In this document: in pieces, positions 38,291 through 46,105 of the stretch
How the letters are laid out: every line of letters begins with the position of its first letter
Position numbering within the stretch: the stretch's first letter is position 1
NCBI RefSeq assembly: GCF_041261205.1
Contig: NZ_JBGCCH010000015.1
Span: forward strand, 62,001-126,000
Direction: 5' to 3'
DNA from: Catenulispora sp. MAP5-51
GTDB lineage: Bacteria; Actinomycetota; Actinomycetes; Streptomycetales; Catenulisporaceae
DNA length: 64,000 bases
The notes under the pieces: model-generated
What the model saw: the letters and a program-made list of their open reading frames with translations, nothing else
Told to the model about the DNA's origin: nothing
The model's database searches: none
Program-made: the position numbers and the translations under genes

Positions 38291-40117
38291 TCACTGTGCG
38301 GTGGGATCGGTGGCGTTCCGCAACCCGTCGCCGAACAGGTTGAACGCCAGCACGGTGATGAATACTGCCATGCCCGGCACGATCAGATACTCGGGGTCGG
38401 TGTACACGGTGGCGACCGCGTCGGTCAGCATCTGCCCCCACGACGAGGCGGGAGGGTTCAGACCTATGCCCAATGCGGACAATCCGGCTTCGAAGACGAT
38501 GTTCGCCGGGATGAGCAGGGTGGTGTAGACGAGGATCGGCGCCAACAGGTTCGGCAGCAGCTCCCGTCCCACGATCCACCGGGTCGAGGCCCCCATCGCC
38601 CGCGCCGCGTCGACGAACTCCCGCCCCCGCAGCGAGAGCACCTCGGCACGCACGATGCGCGCGATGTAGGGCCAGTTGAAGAAGCCCATCACGAAAATCA
38701 TGATGGCGATCCGCAGCGCGTTCCCCGACAGGCCGAAGGCCTGATCGGACAGCGCCCCGGTGAGTCCGAGCGCGAACAGCATCAGGGGGAACGCCAGGAA
38801 CACGTCGGCGACCCGCATGACCACCAGGTCCACCCGCCCCCCGAGGTACCCGGAAAGCACCCCCAGCGCCACCCCGAGCCCGACGCTGAGCAACGTCGCA
38901 CCCCCGGCGATCAGCAGACTCACCCGCGACCCGTACAACAGCCGCGCCAGAATGTCCCGCCCCATCCGCTGATCCACCCCGAGCGGATGAGCCCAGCTGA
39001 TCCCCCCGAAGCCACCATGCGGCCCGAAGGTGGCATCGGTGAGCTCCGGATGCAGCGCGTTCGGCGTCACCCCGAACAACCCGGTGACCACCGGCGCGAA
39101 CACCGCGAGCAGGATCAGCACCACCACGGTGCAGCCACCGAGCACCGCGGCCCGATCGGCACGCAACTTGCGCCAGACCGTGGCCGTGGTGGAACGGGAG
39201 CGAATGTGCGCGGTGTTCTGGGCCTTCGCCGGCACGGGGCGCGCGAAGGCCTGGAACGGCCACAGGGTGGCGGCCAGGCTCCGCTTGGCCCGCCGCCGAC
39301 CCGGCTTGCGCGCGGAGCGGGAGCGGGGTGGGCGCGGCGGCAGGGGTACGGGGGCCGGCAGCGGGGGCGGCAGCGGGGAGGCTTCCGGCTGCGGCTGCGG
39401 CGAAAAAGCCTGCGTCTGCGCGAGCGGCGGCGGCATTTGCGGCAGCGGCGCCGGGGCTGGTGTCTGCGGCATCGCCGAGAACGGCTGCGCTTGCGACGGC
39501 GGCGCCGGCACTTGCAGGCGCGAAGACAGCGTTTGCGCTACCGGAGCTTGCAGATGCGACGGCGTTGAGGGCGCCTGGGCTTGCCCATACGAAAGCCCCG
39601 GCTGAACAGGCGGCGTTTGCGAAAGCGGGGCTTGCGGCTGCTGCGCCGGTGCCGTCGTTTGCGTATGCGGCGTTGAGGTTTCCGGCGCTTGCGAAGGCGG
39701 GTTCGCCGCTTGCGCCGGCGCCTGGCCGCGCGGCATCCGCGGCATCCGGGGCAGTGGCGATCCGTGCGGTGCTCGCGGTTCGGGGACCGGGGAGGAGTAA
39801 GCCGAGGGCTTGTCCTTTATATAAGCCTCCGGATACGCATCCGGGTACGCGGGCGCCGGCTGGGCTGTCGGCTGGGTGCCTTCGGCGTCCGGGGTGTTCG
39901 CCATCGCCGCACGTCCGGTGCGGTCGTCAAAGGCGGGCGGGGGTGGTGAATAAGGCTTCTGATACGGTAGCGGTGCTCCGGTGCGGATGCGGGGGATGAG
40001 CGCCGTCTCGTGGACGTCGGGGTCGATCGGGTAGGCGAAGAACTCCGGGTAGCTCTCCAGGCCGCGCCTTTGCCCCGGGGGTTCCGGGTCGGGCCCGGGG
40101 TCCAGCGGCGTGGTCAT
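38291..40117 (-). CDS. OppC-like ABC permease with 305-residue Pro/Gln-rich N-terminal extension
   Basis: From ATG 40117 the protein has 608 residues. The last 303 are a complete OppC permease: TTATVWRKLRADRAAVLGG, GRDILARLLYGSRVSL, DVFLAFPLMLFALGL and EAA loop REFVDAARAMGASTRWIVGRELL. The first 305 residues are disordered, dominated by Pro, Gln, Ala, Ser and Thr (QAPAQAANPPSQAPETSTPH, then PPLPAPVPLPPRPPRSR) and end in a basic cluster before the first membrane helix. Normal OppC tails are about 20-60 residues. The tail would lie in the cytoplasm beside the ATPases. The frame is open throughout, with normal codon bias, so it appears to be translated. ATG 40159 is an alternative start. Confidence 0.85.
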   Translation of the reverse strand: MTTPLDPGPDPEPPGQRRGLESYPEFFAYPIDPDVHETALIPRIRTGAPLPYQKPYSPPPPAFDDRTGRAAMANTPDAEGTQPTAQPAPAYPDAYPEAYIKDKPSAYSSPVPEPRAPHGSPLPRMPRMPRGQAPAQAANPPSQAPETSTPHTQTTAPAQQPQAPLSQTPPVQPGLSYGQAQAPSTPSHLQAPVAQTLSSRLQVPAPPSQAQPFSAMPQTPAPAPLPQMPPPLAQTQAFSPQPQPEASPLPPPLPAPVPLPPRPPRSRSARKPGRRRAKRSLAATLWPFQAFARPVPAKAQNTAHIRSRSTTATVWRKLRADRAAVLGGCTVVVLILLAVFAPVVTGLFGVTPNALHPELTDATFGPHGGFGGISWAHPLGVDQRMGRDILARLLYGSRVSLLIAGGATLLSVGLGVALGVLSGYLGGRVDLVVMRVADVFLAFPLMLFALGLTGALSDQAFGLSGNALRIAIMIFVMGFFNWPYIARIVRAEVLSLRGREFVDAARAMGASTRWIVGRELLPNLLAPILVYTTLLIPANIVFEAGLSALGIGLNPPASSWGQMLTDAVATVYTDPEYLIVPGMAVFITVLAFNLFGDGLRNATDPTAQ

Positions 40118-40240
40118 GAGCACCGTGCTTCCGTGTGGCAGGCATATATGGTTCGCCACTTTGCCGAATCGGCGGCTTGGCGCGCCAGTTCGAAGGGCGC
40201 GCCGTTGCCGACTCGTGACATGGGCCAGAGCCTGCCGGGG

Positions 40241-40675
40241 CTACTCCCCCAGGACGAAGCGCTGGAGGACCTCGCGGGCGCGGGCGTTGGAGCGGGCCGC
40301 GTCGGCGATCGCCGCGGACAGGGTCTGGATCCAGACGTCCAGGCCGACCTGCTGGCGGGACAGCACGATGCCGCGGACTTCCTTGCAGACCTCGCCGACC
40401 GGGCCGTGTTTGGCCAGGCGCAGGGTCATGCGCTGCTCCCCCAGGGTGACGTCGACCGACTCCACCCGGCCCTCGCGGCCGGCGGCGCGGTCGGCCAGGG
40501 TGCGCTTGCGCTCCAGCTTCACCGCGCCGGGCGGCAGGGTCTCGATGAGGTTGGCGGACAGCACCCGCGCGTAGACCTCCAGGTCCGCGGTGTCGGCGCG
40601 CAGGGAGGCCGCGATCAGCTCGGCGGAGACGCCGTCGTCGCCGGCGGTCGGCTCCGGCAGGTTGTCAGTGCTCAT
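40241..40675 (-). CDS. Hypothetical protein, 144 aa, last gene of the YbjQ operon
   Basis: No family is recognised. The soluble, helix-rich product has DTADLEVYARVLSANLIETL, then a beta-like region (ESVDVTLGEQRMTLRLAKHG) and a C-terminal helix with SRQQVGLDVWIQTLSAAIAD. It lies 78 bases downstream of the second YbjQ-type gene on the same strand, with a hairpin in between, so it is probably part of the same operon at lower level. No signal peptide or membrane span is present. Confidence 0.75.
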   Translation of the reverse strand: MSTDNLPEPTAGDDGVSAELIAASLRADTADLEVYARVLSANLIETLPPGAVKLERKRTLADRAAGREGRVESVDVTLGEQRMTLRLAKHGPVGEVCKEVRGIVLSRQQVGLDVWIQTLSAAIADAARSNARAREVLQRFVLGE

Positions 40676-40701
40676 AGCGCTTACTCAACCACTGTTCGGG
40701 T

Positions 40702-40737
40702 GCGCGCGGGATGGTGGGGCGGCTCCACCCCGCGCGC
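40702..40737 (-). terminator. Intercistronic hairpin after the second YbjQ-type gene
   Basis: GCGCGCGGG (40702-40710) pairs with CCCGCGCGC (40729-40737), and inner GGTGG/CCACC can extend the stem with a bulge. It lies 16 bases past the 40754 stop and before the 144-aa gene; partial termination is likely. Confidence 0.5.
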
Positions 40738-40753
40738 GGGGTTCCTCGGCGGT

Positions 40754-41587
40754 CTAGTCCAGGCTCAGGACCATCGTCGGCCGCTCGATCTGGTGGTCCG
40801 GCCGCAGCGGGCGCACCGCGGTGCCCAGGGCGAAGAACTCGGTCGTGTGCGAGCCCCAGGTGTGGCTGTGGTTGCGCAGCTGCACCCCGACGATGCCCTC
40901 GGCGTGCAGCGCCTCGGCCTCGGCCTGCATCCGGGCCATGGCCAGCTCGCGGGCGTCGTACAGGGCCTGGGTGAACTGCTCCAGCTCGACGTTCTTGCCG
41001 ATGTTGCCCAGCGCGGCGCCGAAGCGCTGGTGCGCGATGTGGTAGACGCACGAGCCCATGACCATGCCCAGCGGGGCGTAGCCGGCCCGGATCAGCGTCC
41101 AGAAGTCCTGGCCGGACAGGTCCGAGGTGAAGGGCTGGTTCTTGTTGTTGCGCCAGGTGACGGTGCCGTGCTGGCCGCTGCCGTCGTCCTTGACCGCGGT
41201 GCCGATCGCGATGAACTCCGCGACGTCGTTGCCGAACTCCTTGAACTCCACCTCCAGGCGGACGCCCACGATGCCGTCCGCGCCGAGGGCGTCGGCCTCG
41301 GCCTCCATGCGGGACATGGCCAGCTCGCGGGCGTGGTACATGGCCTGGCTCAGGACGTCGAGCTCCTGGCTCTTGCCCCAGCGCGCCACCTGCAGGCCGA
41401 CGTGGTAGATCGAGGAGCCCAGGACCAGGCCCAGGGGCCGGAACCCGGCCTCCTTGACCAGCAGGAACTCGTTCACCGACAGGTCCGAGGTGAAGATCGA
41501 GCCGGGCGAGCCGGGCTTGAGCTCGGCCAGGCGCCGCATGGCGTCCTCGGGCACGCCCTCGGCGGTGTGGGCGATCTTGTCAGCCAT
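40754..41587 (-). CDS. Double YbjQ-like (heavy-metal-binding family) domain protein, 277 aa
   Basis: The protein holds two copies of a YbjQ/DUF74-like domain. Copy 1 (about 30-135) has FTSDLSVNEFLLVKEAGFRPLG, SSIYHVG, ARELAMSRMEAEADALGADGIVGVRLE and FIAIGTAV; copy 2 (about 150-265) has the parallel FTSDLSGQDFWTLIRAGYAPLG, SCVYHIA, ARELAMARMQAEAEALHAEGIVGVQLR and FFALGTAV. YbjQ proteins form ring-like pentamers; metal binding is suggested for the family but not proven. The cytoplasmic product is encoded 36 bases downstream of a similar double-domain gene. Confidence 0.88.
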   Translation of the reverse strand: MADKIAHTAEGVPEDAMRRLAELKPGSPGSIFTSDLSVNEFLLVKEAGFRPLGLVLGSSIYHVGLQVARWGKSQELDVLSQAMYHARELAMSRMEAEADALGADGIVGVRLEVEFKEFGNDVAEFIAIGTAVKDDGSGQHGTVTWRNNKNQPFTSDLSGQDFWTLIRAGYAPLGMVMGSCVYHIAHQRFGAALGNIGKNVELEQFTQALYDARELAMARMQAEAEALHAEGIVGVQLRNHSHTWGSHTTEFFALGTAVRPLRPDHQIERPTMVLSLD

Positions 41588-41623
41588 CTTCGTCTCTCCA
41601 GCCCTCGTTGATGCTGATGCGCG

Positions 41624-42523
41624 TCACAGGTATCGCACTGACGTCTCACGCCGGGCGGCGGCGCGCCGCTCCGGGTCCAGCGACATGATCGCCAGCGAGC
41701 CGGTCCTGGGCGGCTGCCGGCTGCTCTTGAACGCCGCTATGGCGGTGCCGATCGCCGTCGCCTCACAGATGTGGTCCCGCTGGCCGTCGGTGACCGGGCA
41801 CTCCCGCTCCCGGATCTCCAGCTCGATGGAGGAGACCACGACGCCGTCGGCGTGCACGCCCCGCACGTTCCGGGCCAGCTCGGCCCGGGAGGCGTGGCGG
41901 GTCTGGTTCACCAGGTCGGTGTAGCCGGCCACCTCCTGGTTGCCGGCCCAGCGGCGCGAGGACATCCGGGTCCACCAGTCGTCGTGCCGGGTGCCGATGG
42001 CGATGCCGAGCACCAGCGAGACCGGGACCCAGCCGTTCATCACCAGCTTGGCGAACTCCTGGCCGGTGACGTGCGAGGTGAACGGCGTGCGCGGCCGCAC
42101 CGCGCTGTTCGCGGCGCGCACCGCGGTGCCGATCGCCGAGAACTCCAGGCCGCCGGCCGGGAAGCGCCCGATCGTCAGCCGGACCCCGACCACGCCGTCC
42201 CCGCCGAGCAGCGAGCACTCGGTGCTCATCCGGTCCACCGCCAGTCGGCGGGCCTCGTACAGGGACTGCGTCAGCGGCCCGTAGGCCGAGTAGCGGCCGG
42301 TGGAGGTCGAGGTGTAGCCGGCGCCGCCCATCCACGCCCCGGGGCAGTTGTAGGCGCCGGTGTAGCCCAGGTGGTACACGCACGAGCCCAGGACCTGGCC
42401 GACGGGCTCGAAGCCGGCGGCGCGCACGGCGGCGAACTCGTTGGTGGTCAGGGCCGAGCCCCAGGTGCCGGAGCCCCGGATCTCGTCCATCCGGGCCTGG
42501 GCCGCCTGCGGGAGCTGTTCCAT
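41624..42523 (-). CDS. Double YbjQ-like domain protein, 299 aa
   Basis: This is the first gene of the operon; AGGGAGG precedes ATG 42523. Domain 1 has LTTNEFAAVRAAGFEPVG, SCVYHLG, a Gly/Tyr/Ser-rich insert (AGYTSTSTGRYSAYG), ARRLAVDRMSTECSLLGGDGVVGVRL and FSAIGTAV. Domain 2 has FTSHVTGQEFAKLVMNGWVPVS, a WWTRMSSRRW insert and EATAIGTAI. The paired architecture equals that of the next gene, so an ancestral double-domain gene was duplicated. The frame is open further upstream, but that part runs into the intergenic hairpin and the hydratase gene. Confidence 0.85.
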   Translation of the reverse strand: MEQLPQAAQARMDEIRGSGTWGSALTTNEFAAVRAAGFEPVGQVLGSCVYHLGYTGAYNCPGAWMGGAGYTSTSTGRYSAYGPLTQSLYEARRLAVDRMSTECSLLGGDGVVGVRLTIGRFPAGGLEFSAIGTAVRAANSAVRPRTPFTSHVTGQEFAKLVMNGWVPVSLVLGIAIGTRHDDWWTRMSSRRWAGNQEVAGYTDLVNQTRHASRAELARNVRGVHADGVVVSSIELEIRERECPVTDGQRDHICEATAIGTAIAAFKSSRQPPRTGSLAIMSLDPERRAAARRETSVRYL

Positions 42524-42556
42524 GGCCGTGCGGCCTCCCTTGGCCTGGTCGGGTTG

Positions 42557-42582
42557 CCCACGGGCCCTGCGGGGCCCGCGGG
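42557..42582 (-). terminator. Terminator hairpin after the enoyl-CoA hydratase gene
   Basis: CCCACGGGCCC (42557-42567) and GGGCCCGCGGG (42572-42582) form an 11-bp stem with one mismatch and a TGCG loop, 46 bases past the hydratase stop. Short CTGGT repeats lie between the stop and the stem. Confidence 0.6.
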
Positions 42583-42627
42583 TCGTGCTCGGGCGGGTCT
42601 GGTCTGGTCTGGCCTGGTCGGACCGGG

Positions 42628-43401
42628 TCAGCGCCCGGTGAACGCCGCCTTCTCCTTGGCCGTGAACGCCCGCATGCCCTCGGTCCGGTCCTCGGTGGCG
42701 AACGTCCCGGTGAACTGCAGGCGCTCGATCTCCAGACCGGTGTCCAGATCCACCTCCAGCCCGTGGTTCACGGCCTCCTTGGCCGCCTTCAAGGCCAACG
42801 CCGGACCCCCGGCGAAAGTGCCGGCCCACTCCATAGCAGTCTTGTACACGTCCTCGGCCGGCACCACGCGGTCCACCAGGCCGATGGCCAGCGCCTCGGT
42901 GGCGCCGACCTGCCGGCCGGAGAAGATCAGGTCCTTGGCCCTGGCCGGACCCACCAGCCGCGGCAGCCGCTGCGTGCCGCCGGCGCCGGGGATCAGGCCG
43001 AGCAGGATCTCCGGCTGGCCGAGCCTGGCGTCCTGGGCCGCGACCCGGAAGTCGGCGGTCAGCGCCAGCTCACAGCCGCCGCCCAGGGCGTAGCCGGTGA
43101 TGGCGGCGATGACCGGCTTGGGGATGGCGGCCAGCGCCTTGAAGGCGTCCTGGAGCCGCACGGAGTGCTGCGCCATGTCCGCGTAGGACATGTCCTGCAT
43201 CTCCTTGATGTCGGCGCCGGCCGCGAAGACCTTCTCCCCGCCCCAGATCACCACGGCGCGGATCGCCGGGTCGGAGCCGACCTGCTCGGCGGCCTCGTGC
43301 AGCTCGCGCTGCACCTGCACGTTCAGCGCGTTCATCTTCGGGCGGTCCAGGCGGATCACGCCCACCGCGCCCTCGGTCTCCACGCGTACGAACTCGCCCA
43401 T
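42628..43401 (-). CDS. Enoyl-CoA hydratase/isomerase family protein
   Basis: The 257-residue crotonase-fold enzyme adds water to trans-2-enoyl-CoA in beta-oxidation. It has RPKMNALNVQ, the oxyanion-hole block FAAGADIKEM, ALGGGCELALTADFRVA with the first catalytic Glu region, and PEILLGLIPGAGGTQRLPRLVG with the second catalytic Glu position. Both glutamates appear present, so hydratase activity is likely. It may work with EtfAB and IcmA, which are encoded elsewhere in the window. Confidence 0.93.
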   Translation of the reverse strand: MGEFVRVETEGAVGVIRLDRPKMNALNVQVQRELHEAAEQVGSDPAIRAVVIWGGEKVFAAGADIKEMQDMSYADMAQHSVRLQDAFKALAAIPKPVIAAITGYALGGGCELALTADFRVAAQDARLGQPEILLGLIPGAGGTQRLPRLVGPARAKDLIFSGRQVGATEALAIGLVDRVVPAEDVYKTAMEWAGTFAGGPALALKAAKEAVNHGLEVDLDTGLEIERLQFTGTFATEDRTEGMRAFTAKEKAAFTGR

Positions 43402-43435
43402 GCGGCGCCGGCCCTTTCTCGCGAGCCCGGGTCAC

Positions 43436-43490
43436 GGGCTTCTTCTGGGACTACTTCTGGGTCTTCTGCTGGGACTTCTTCTGGGACTTC
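43436..43490. repeat. Degenerate CTTCTGGGA repeats
   Basis: Five imperfect copies of an ACTTCTTCTGGG-like unit lie upstream of the hydratase gene. The minus strand reads as a 20-codon Arg/Ser/Pro frame (43494-43432) with no ribosome site, so I treat it as a repeat, not a gene. Confidence 0.6.
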
Positions 43491-43503
43491 TCATCAAAGC
43501 AGA

Positions 43504-43536
43504 AGCCCGTACCCGCCGGGAGGGCGGGCACGGGCT
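43504..43536 (-). terminator. Terminator of the DUF6230-DUF6114-surface protein operon
   Basis: AGCCCGTACCCGCC (43504-43517) and GGCGGGCACGGGCT (43523-43536) form a 14-bp stem with one mismatch and a 5-base loop, 34 bases past the 43571 stop. Confidence 0.75.
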
Positions 43537-43570
43537 CGGTGATCTGTATGGGTGTCGCGGCGCCCGCGGC

Positions 43571-45259
43571 TCAGTACTGCGGCGTGGAGCCGTTCAGGCC
43601 GACGTTGAAGTGCGGGATGTTGAGCGTGTCGGACGTCAGCGTGTACTGGTCGACGTGGACGTCCTTGAAGGTGACCGGCGGCAGCGGCAGGTTCAGCTGC
43701 AGCAGCCCCATCACCAGCTGGCTCGTCGGGTCGGTCCCGGCCTCTCCGGGCGGGCCCAGCGTGACCTCGCCCAGCGGGATGGGGATGATCGGCAGGTCCA
43801 TGACGCCCTTCTGCTGAAGGACGTGCAGGGTGACGTTGGTCAGGCTCACGTTCTTGCCCTTGCCGCCGTCGGAGTAGACCTTGGTGTTGCCGTCCTCGTT
43901 GTAGGTCACCATGTCGGTCACGTCGACGCGGTCCGCGTGGATGACCATGACCTGCACCGTCTTGCCGTCGCCGGTGTTGACGTCCTGGAAACCCTCGAAC
44001 TTCTGGTTGGTCAGCGTCAGCGAGCTGGCGTCCAGGTGCCACTCGACCTCGCGCAGGGCGCCCGGGGCCGCGGCCGCGACGCAGGACGTGGCCGGGAGCT
44101 GGTACGTCTTCCCCTGGTAGGTGATGGTCCCCGGCGCGCCGGAGGAGCTGCTCGACGTCGGGGGAGCCGTGCTCGGCGCCGAGGAGGAGCTCGTGGACGT
44201 CGGCGCGGGCGTCGACGGCTTCGACTCGCTCGACGTCGGCTGCGGCGTGGTGGGCGTCGGCGTGCTCGGCTTCGAGGTCGGCGCCCCGGACGGGCTCGAG
44301 GAGCTCGACGAGGAGCCGCCCAGACCGATCGACAGGATCGGCGACGGGGACGTGGACGAGCTCGGGTCCGAGGCCGGGTTCGCGGCCGGCGCGGCGGACA
44401 GCTTGTTCACCGTGGAGTTCGTCGACGAGGAGGTCGGCGCCGGGTTGAACACCCCGTTCACCGTCGTGCCCAGCCAGCCCAGCGGGTCCCACCAGGGCGC
44501 CGACGAGCTCGAGCTCGGGCTCGGGGTGCTGGTCGGCGCGGCCGGCTTGGTCGAGGTGCTCGACGTCGGCGCCGGGACGCTCGGGACGCCGGTCGGCGAG
44601 GGCTTGGCCGGCGCCGTGGTGCCGGACGGCGCCCTCGAGGGCCGCGAGGACGGCGCCGCGGGCGGCGCGGTGGTCGAGCCGGAGGACGGCTGCGGGGCGC
44701 CCGGGGTCTTCGGGGTCGTCTTCGCCTTGGTCGAGCCGGAGCTCGAGGTCGAGCCGGAGCTCGGCGCGGACGTGGGCGCGGAGCTCGGAGCCGTGCTCGG
44801 GGCGGCCTTGATGCCGGGATTGGCCTGCGCGGTCGATCCCGGCGCGCAGTTCGTGGACGCCGCGGCGGGCGCGGACGAGGAGGCGCTGGCCGCGTTCGCG
44901 ACCGTCGGGACGACCGCGACGCCGGTGGCGGCCAGGAAGACCGCCGGCAGCCCGATCGCGGAGACCATGCGGGCCCGCTTGGTGTGCGCGGAGTCGACCA
45001 GGCGCACCGCCTCGGCGGCCAGCAGCGAGGTCGGGACGACCGCGCGCGGCTTGTTCACGCCGCCGCCGCGTGAGCGCAGCGGGACCTCGTCGGGCTCCGG
45101 CTCGGGCCCGGCGTCGAGGCCGAACACGCCCGGGACCGGCGCCGGGGCGTCGCGGCGGGCACGCAGCAGGGCGTGCAGCACCGCGTCGTGCTCGGCGGAT
45201 CGGCCCGCCCGCGCGTCCCCGGCGGTGTTCTCGTTTCCGTTGCTGCCAGTGGCACTCAA
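43571..45259 (-). CDS. Ser/Thr/Pro-rich envelope protein, 562 aa
   Basis: The product starts with about 95 cytoplasmic residues, then a hydrophobic helix (about 98-120) ending in a possible signal-peptidase site after VANA. Residues about 125-395 are a Ser/Thr/Pro/Ala-rich, probably glycosylated, wall-spanning region. A folded C-terminal domain (about 400-562) holds TITYQGKTYQLPATSC, a beta-rich segment and VTFKDVHVDQYTLTSD. No LPXTG sorting signal is seen. TTG 45259 is the start, 4 bases after the DUF6114 stop. Together with the two upstream genes it forms a surface-protein operon of unknown function. Confidence 0.8.
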   Translation of the reverse strand: MSATGSNGNENTAGDARAGRSAEHDAVLHALLRARRDAPAPVPGVFGLDAGPEPEPDEVPLRSRGGGVNKPRAVVPTSLLAAEAVRLVDSAHTKRARMVSAIGLPAVFLAATGVAVVPTVANAASASSSAPAAASTNCAPGSTAQANPGIKAAPSTAPSSAPTSAPSSGSTSSSGSTKAKTTPKTPGAPQPSSGSTTAPPAAPSSRPSRAPSGTTAPAKPSPTGVPSVPAPTSSTSTKPAAPTSTPSPSSSSSAPWWDPLGWLGTTVNGVFNPAPTSSSTNSTVNKLSAAPAANPASDPSSSTSPSPILSIGLGGSSSSSSSPSGAPTSKPSTPTPTTPQPTSSESKPSTPAPTSTSSSSAPSTAPPTSSSSSGAPGTITYQGKTYQLPATSCVAAAAPGALREVEWHLDASSLTLTNQKFEGFQDVNTGDGKTVQVMVIHADRVDVTDMVTYNEDGNTKVYSDGGKGKNVSLTNVTLHVLQQKGVMDLPIIPIPLGEVTLGPPGEAGTDPTSQLVMGLLQLNLPLPPVTFKDVHVDQYTLTSDTLNIPHFNVGLNGSTPQY

Positions 45260-45263
45260 GACT

Positions 45264-46004
45264 TCAAGCCCCCAGAGGTGTGTCCTCGGCGCGGGGCAGC
45301 GGCGGGACGGCGTCCCGCGGTTGCGCGGCCGGAACCGTTTCGGCGGGTGTCGGGTCGCCGGTCTGCGGCAGGGCCGAGGTCATCTCGCCTCTGGTGCCCT
45401 GGTAACCCGCGACGCCCGGGATGGGTTCGGCGGCCGGGTACGAGTCGGCCTCGAACTGGTAGGGGGCGGCCTGCTCGGCGGCCTCGGCGCCCGCCTGGCC
45501 CAGCGGCGCGCGCGCCGAGGGCGGCATGTCGCCGGACAGCGCGTCGCGATAGGCCCGTTCGGCTCTGGCCTGGGCGGCGATCTGCTCCTCGGTCATCCGG
45601 GGCGTCCAGGAGAACGCCAGCCCGCCGCCGAAGACCCCGAGCAGCATCCCGAGCAGGAAGCCGCCGAAGTTCGAGACCACCATCGACAGCAGCGCGCACA
45701 CCAGGGTGAAGACCCCGGCGAACACCCGGTAGCCGGGCGCGAACCACATCGCGGCGGCCATCATGATCAGCGCCGGCGTGATGGCCATCGTCGACACCCC
45801 GGCGATGCCGGCCATCTTGATGTTCAGCTTGTGCTGGACCAGCAGGGGCTGCAGGAACGGGATGCTCCACAGCTCCAGGGCGGCCAGCAGCGTCCACAGC
45901 CCGGCCCAGAACGGGCGGGAGCGGCGCCATACCTTGAACCCGCGCCAGCCTCTGGCCAGGACGTTCTCTTCGCCCCCGGACAATTCGGCGTTGATGGTGC
46001 TCAC
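45264..46004 (-). CDS. DUF6114-family membrane protein
   Basis: The 246-residue protein has RSRPFWAGLWTLLAALELWS, four hydrophobic helices and VSNFGGFLLGMLLGVFGGGLAFSWTP, the signature end of DUF6114. The C-terminal 100 residues are Pro/Ala/Glu-rich and cytoplasmic. GTG 46004 is chosen because GGGAG lies just upstream; ATG 46019 lacks a ribosome site. In Streptomyces the family is commonly paired with DUF6230, as here. Function is unknown. Confidence 0.87.
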   Translation of the reverse strand: MSTINAELSGGEENVLARGWRGFKVWRRSRPFWAGLWTLLAALELWSIPFLQPLLVQHKLNIKMAGIAGVSTMAITPALIMMAAAMWFAPGYRVFAGVFTLVCALLSMVVSNFGGFLLGMLLGVFGGGLAFSWTPRMTEEQIAAQARAERAYRDALSGDMPPSARAPLGQAGAEAAEQAAPYQFEADSYPAAEPIPGVAGYQGTRGEMTSALPQTGDPTPAETVPAAQPRDAVPPLPRAEDTPLGA

Positions 46005-46033
46005 GGCTACTCCCGACATGTGCTGAATGGGTG

Positions 46034-46062
46034 GGGCGGGCGCGCCCTACTCGCGCCCGCCC
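46034..46062 (-). terminator. Hairpin between the DUF6230 and DUF6114 genes
   Basis: GGGCGGGCGCG (46034-46044) and CGCGCCCGCCC (46052-46062) form a perfect 11-bp stem with a 7-base loop, placed between two genes of the same operon. It probably makes DUF6230 expression exceed that of the downstream genes. Confidence 0.7.
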
Positions 46063-46105
46063 TCCAGGCTGTCTCAGACCCTTCAGAGCCTCAAGAGGCC
46101 GAAGG

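Noticed and set aside
43432-43494. A 20-codon Arg/Ser/Pro peptide gene
   Set aside because: It arises from the CTTCTGGGA repeats, has no ribosome site and no independent support.
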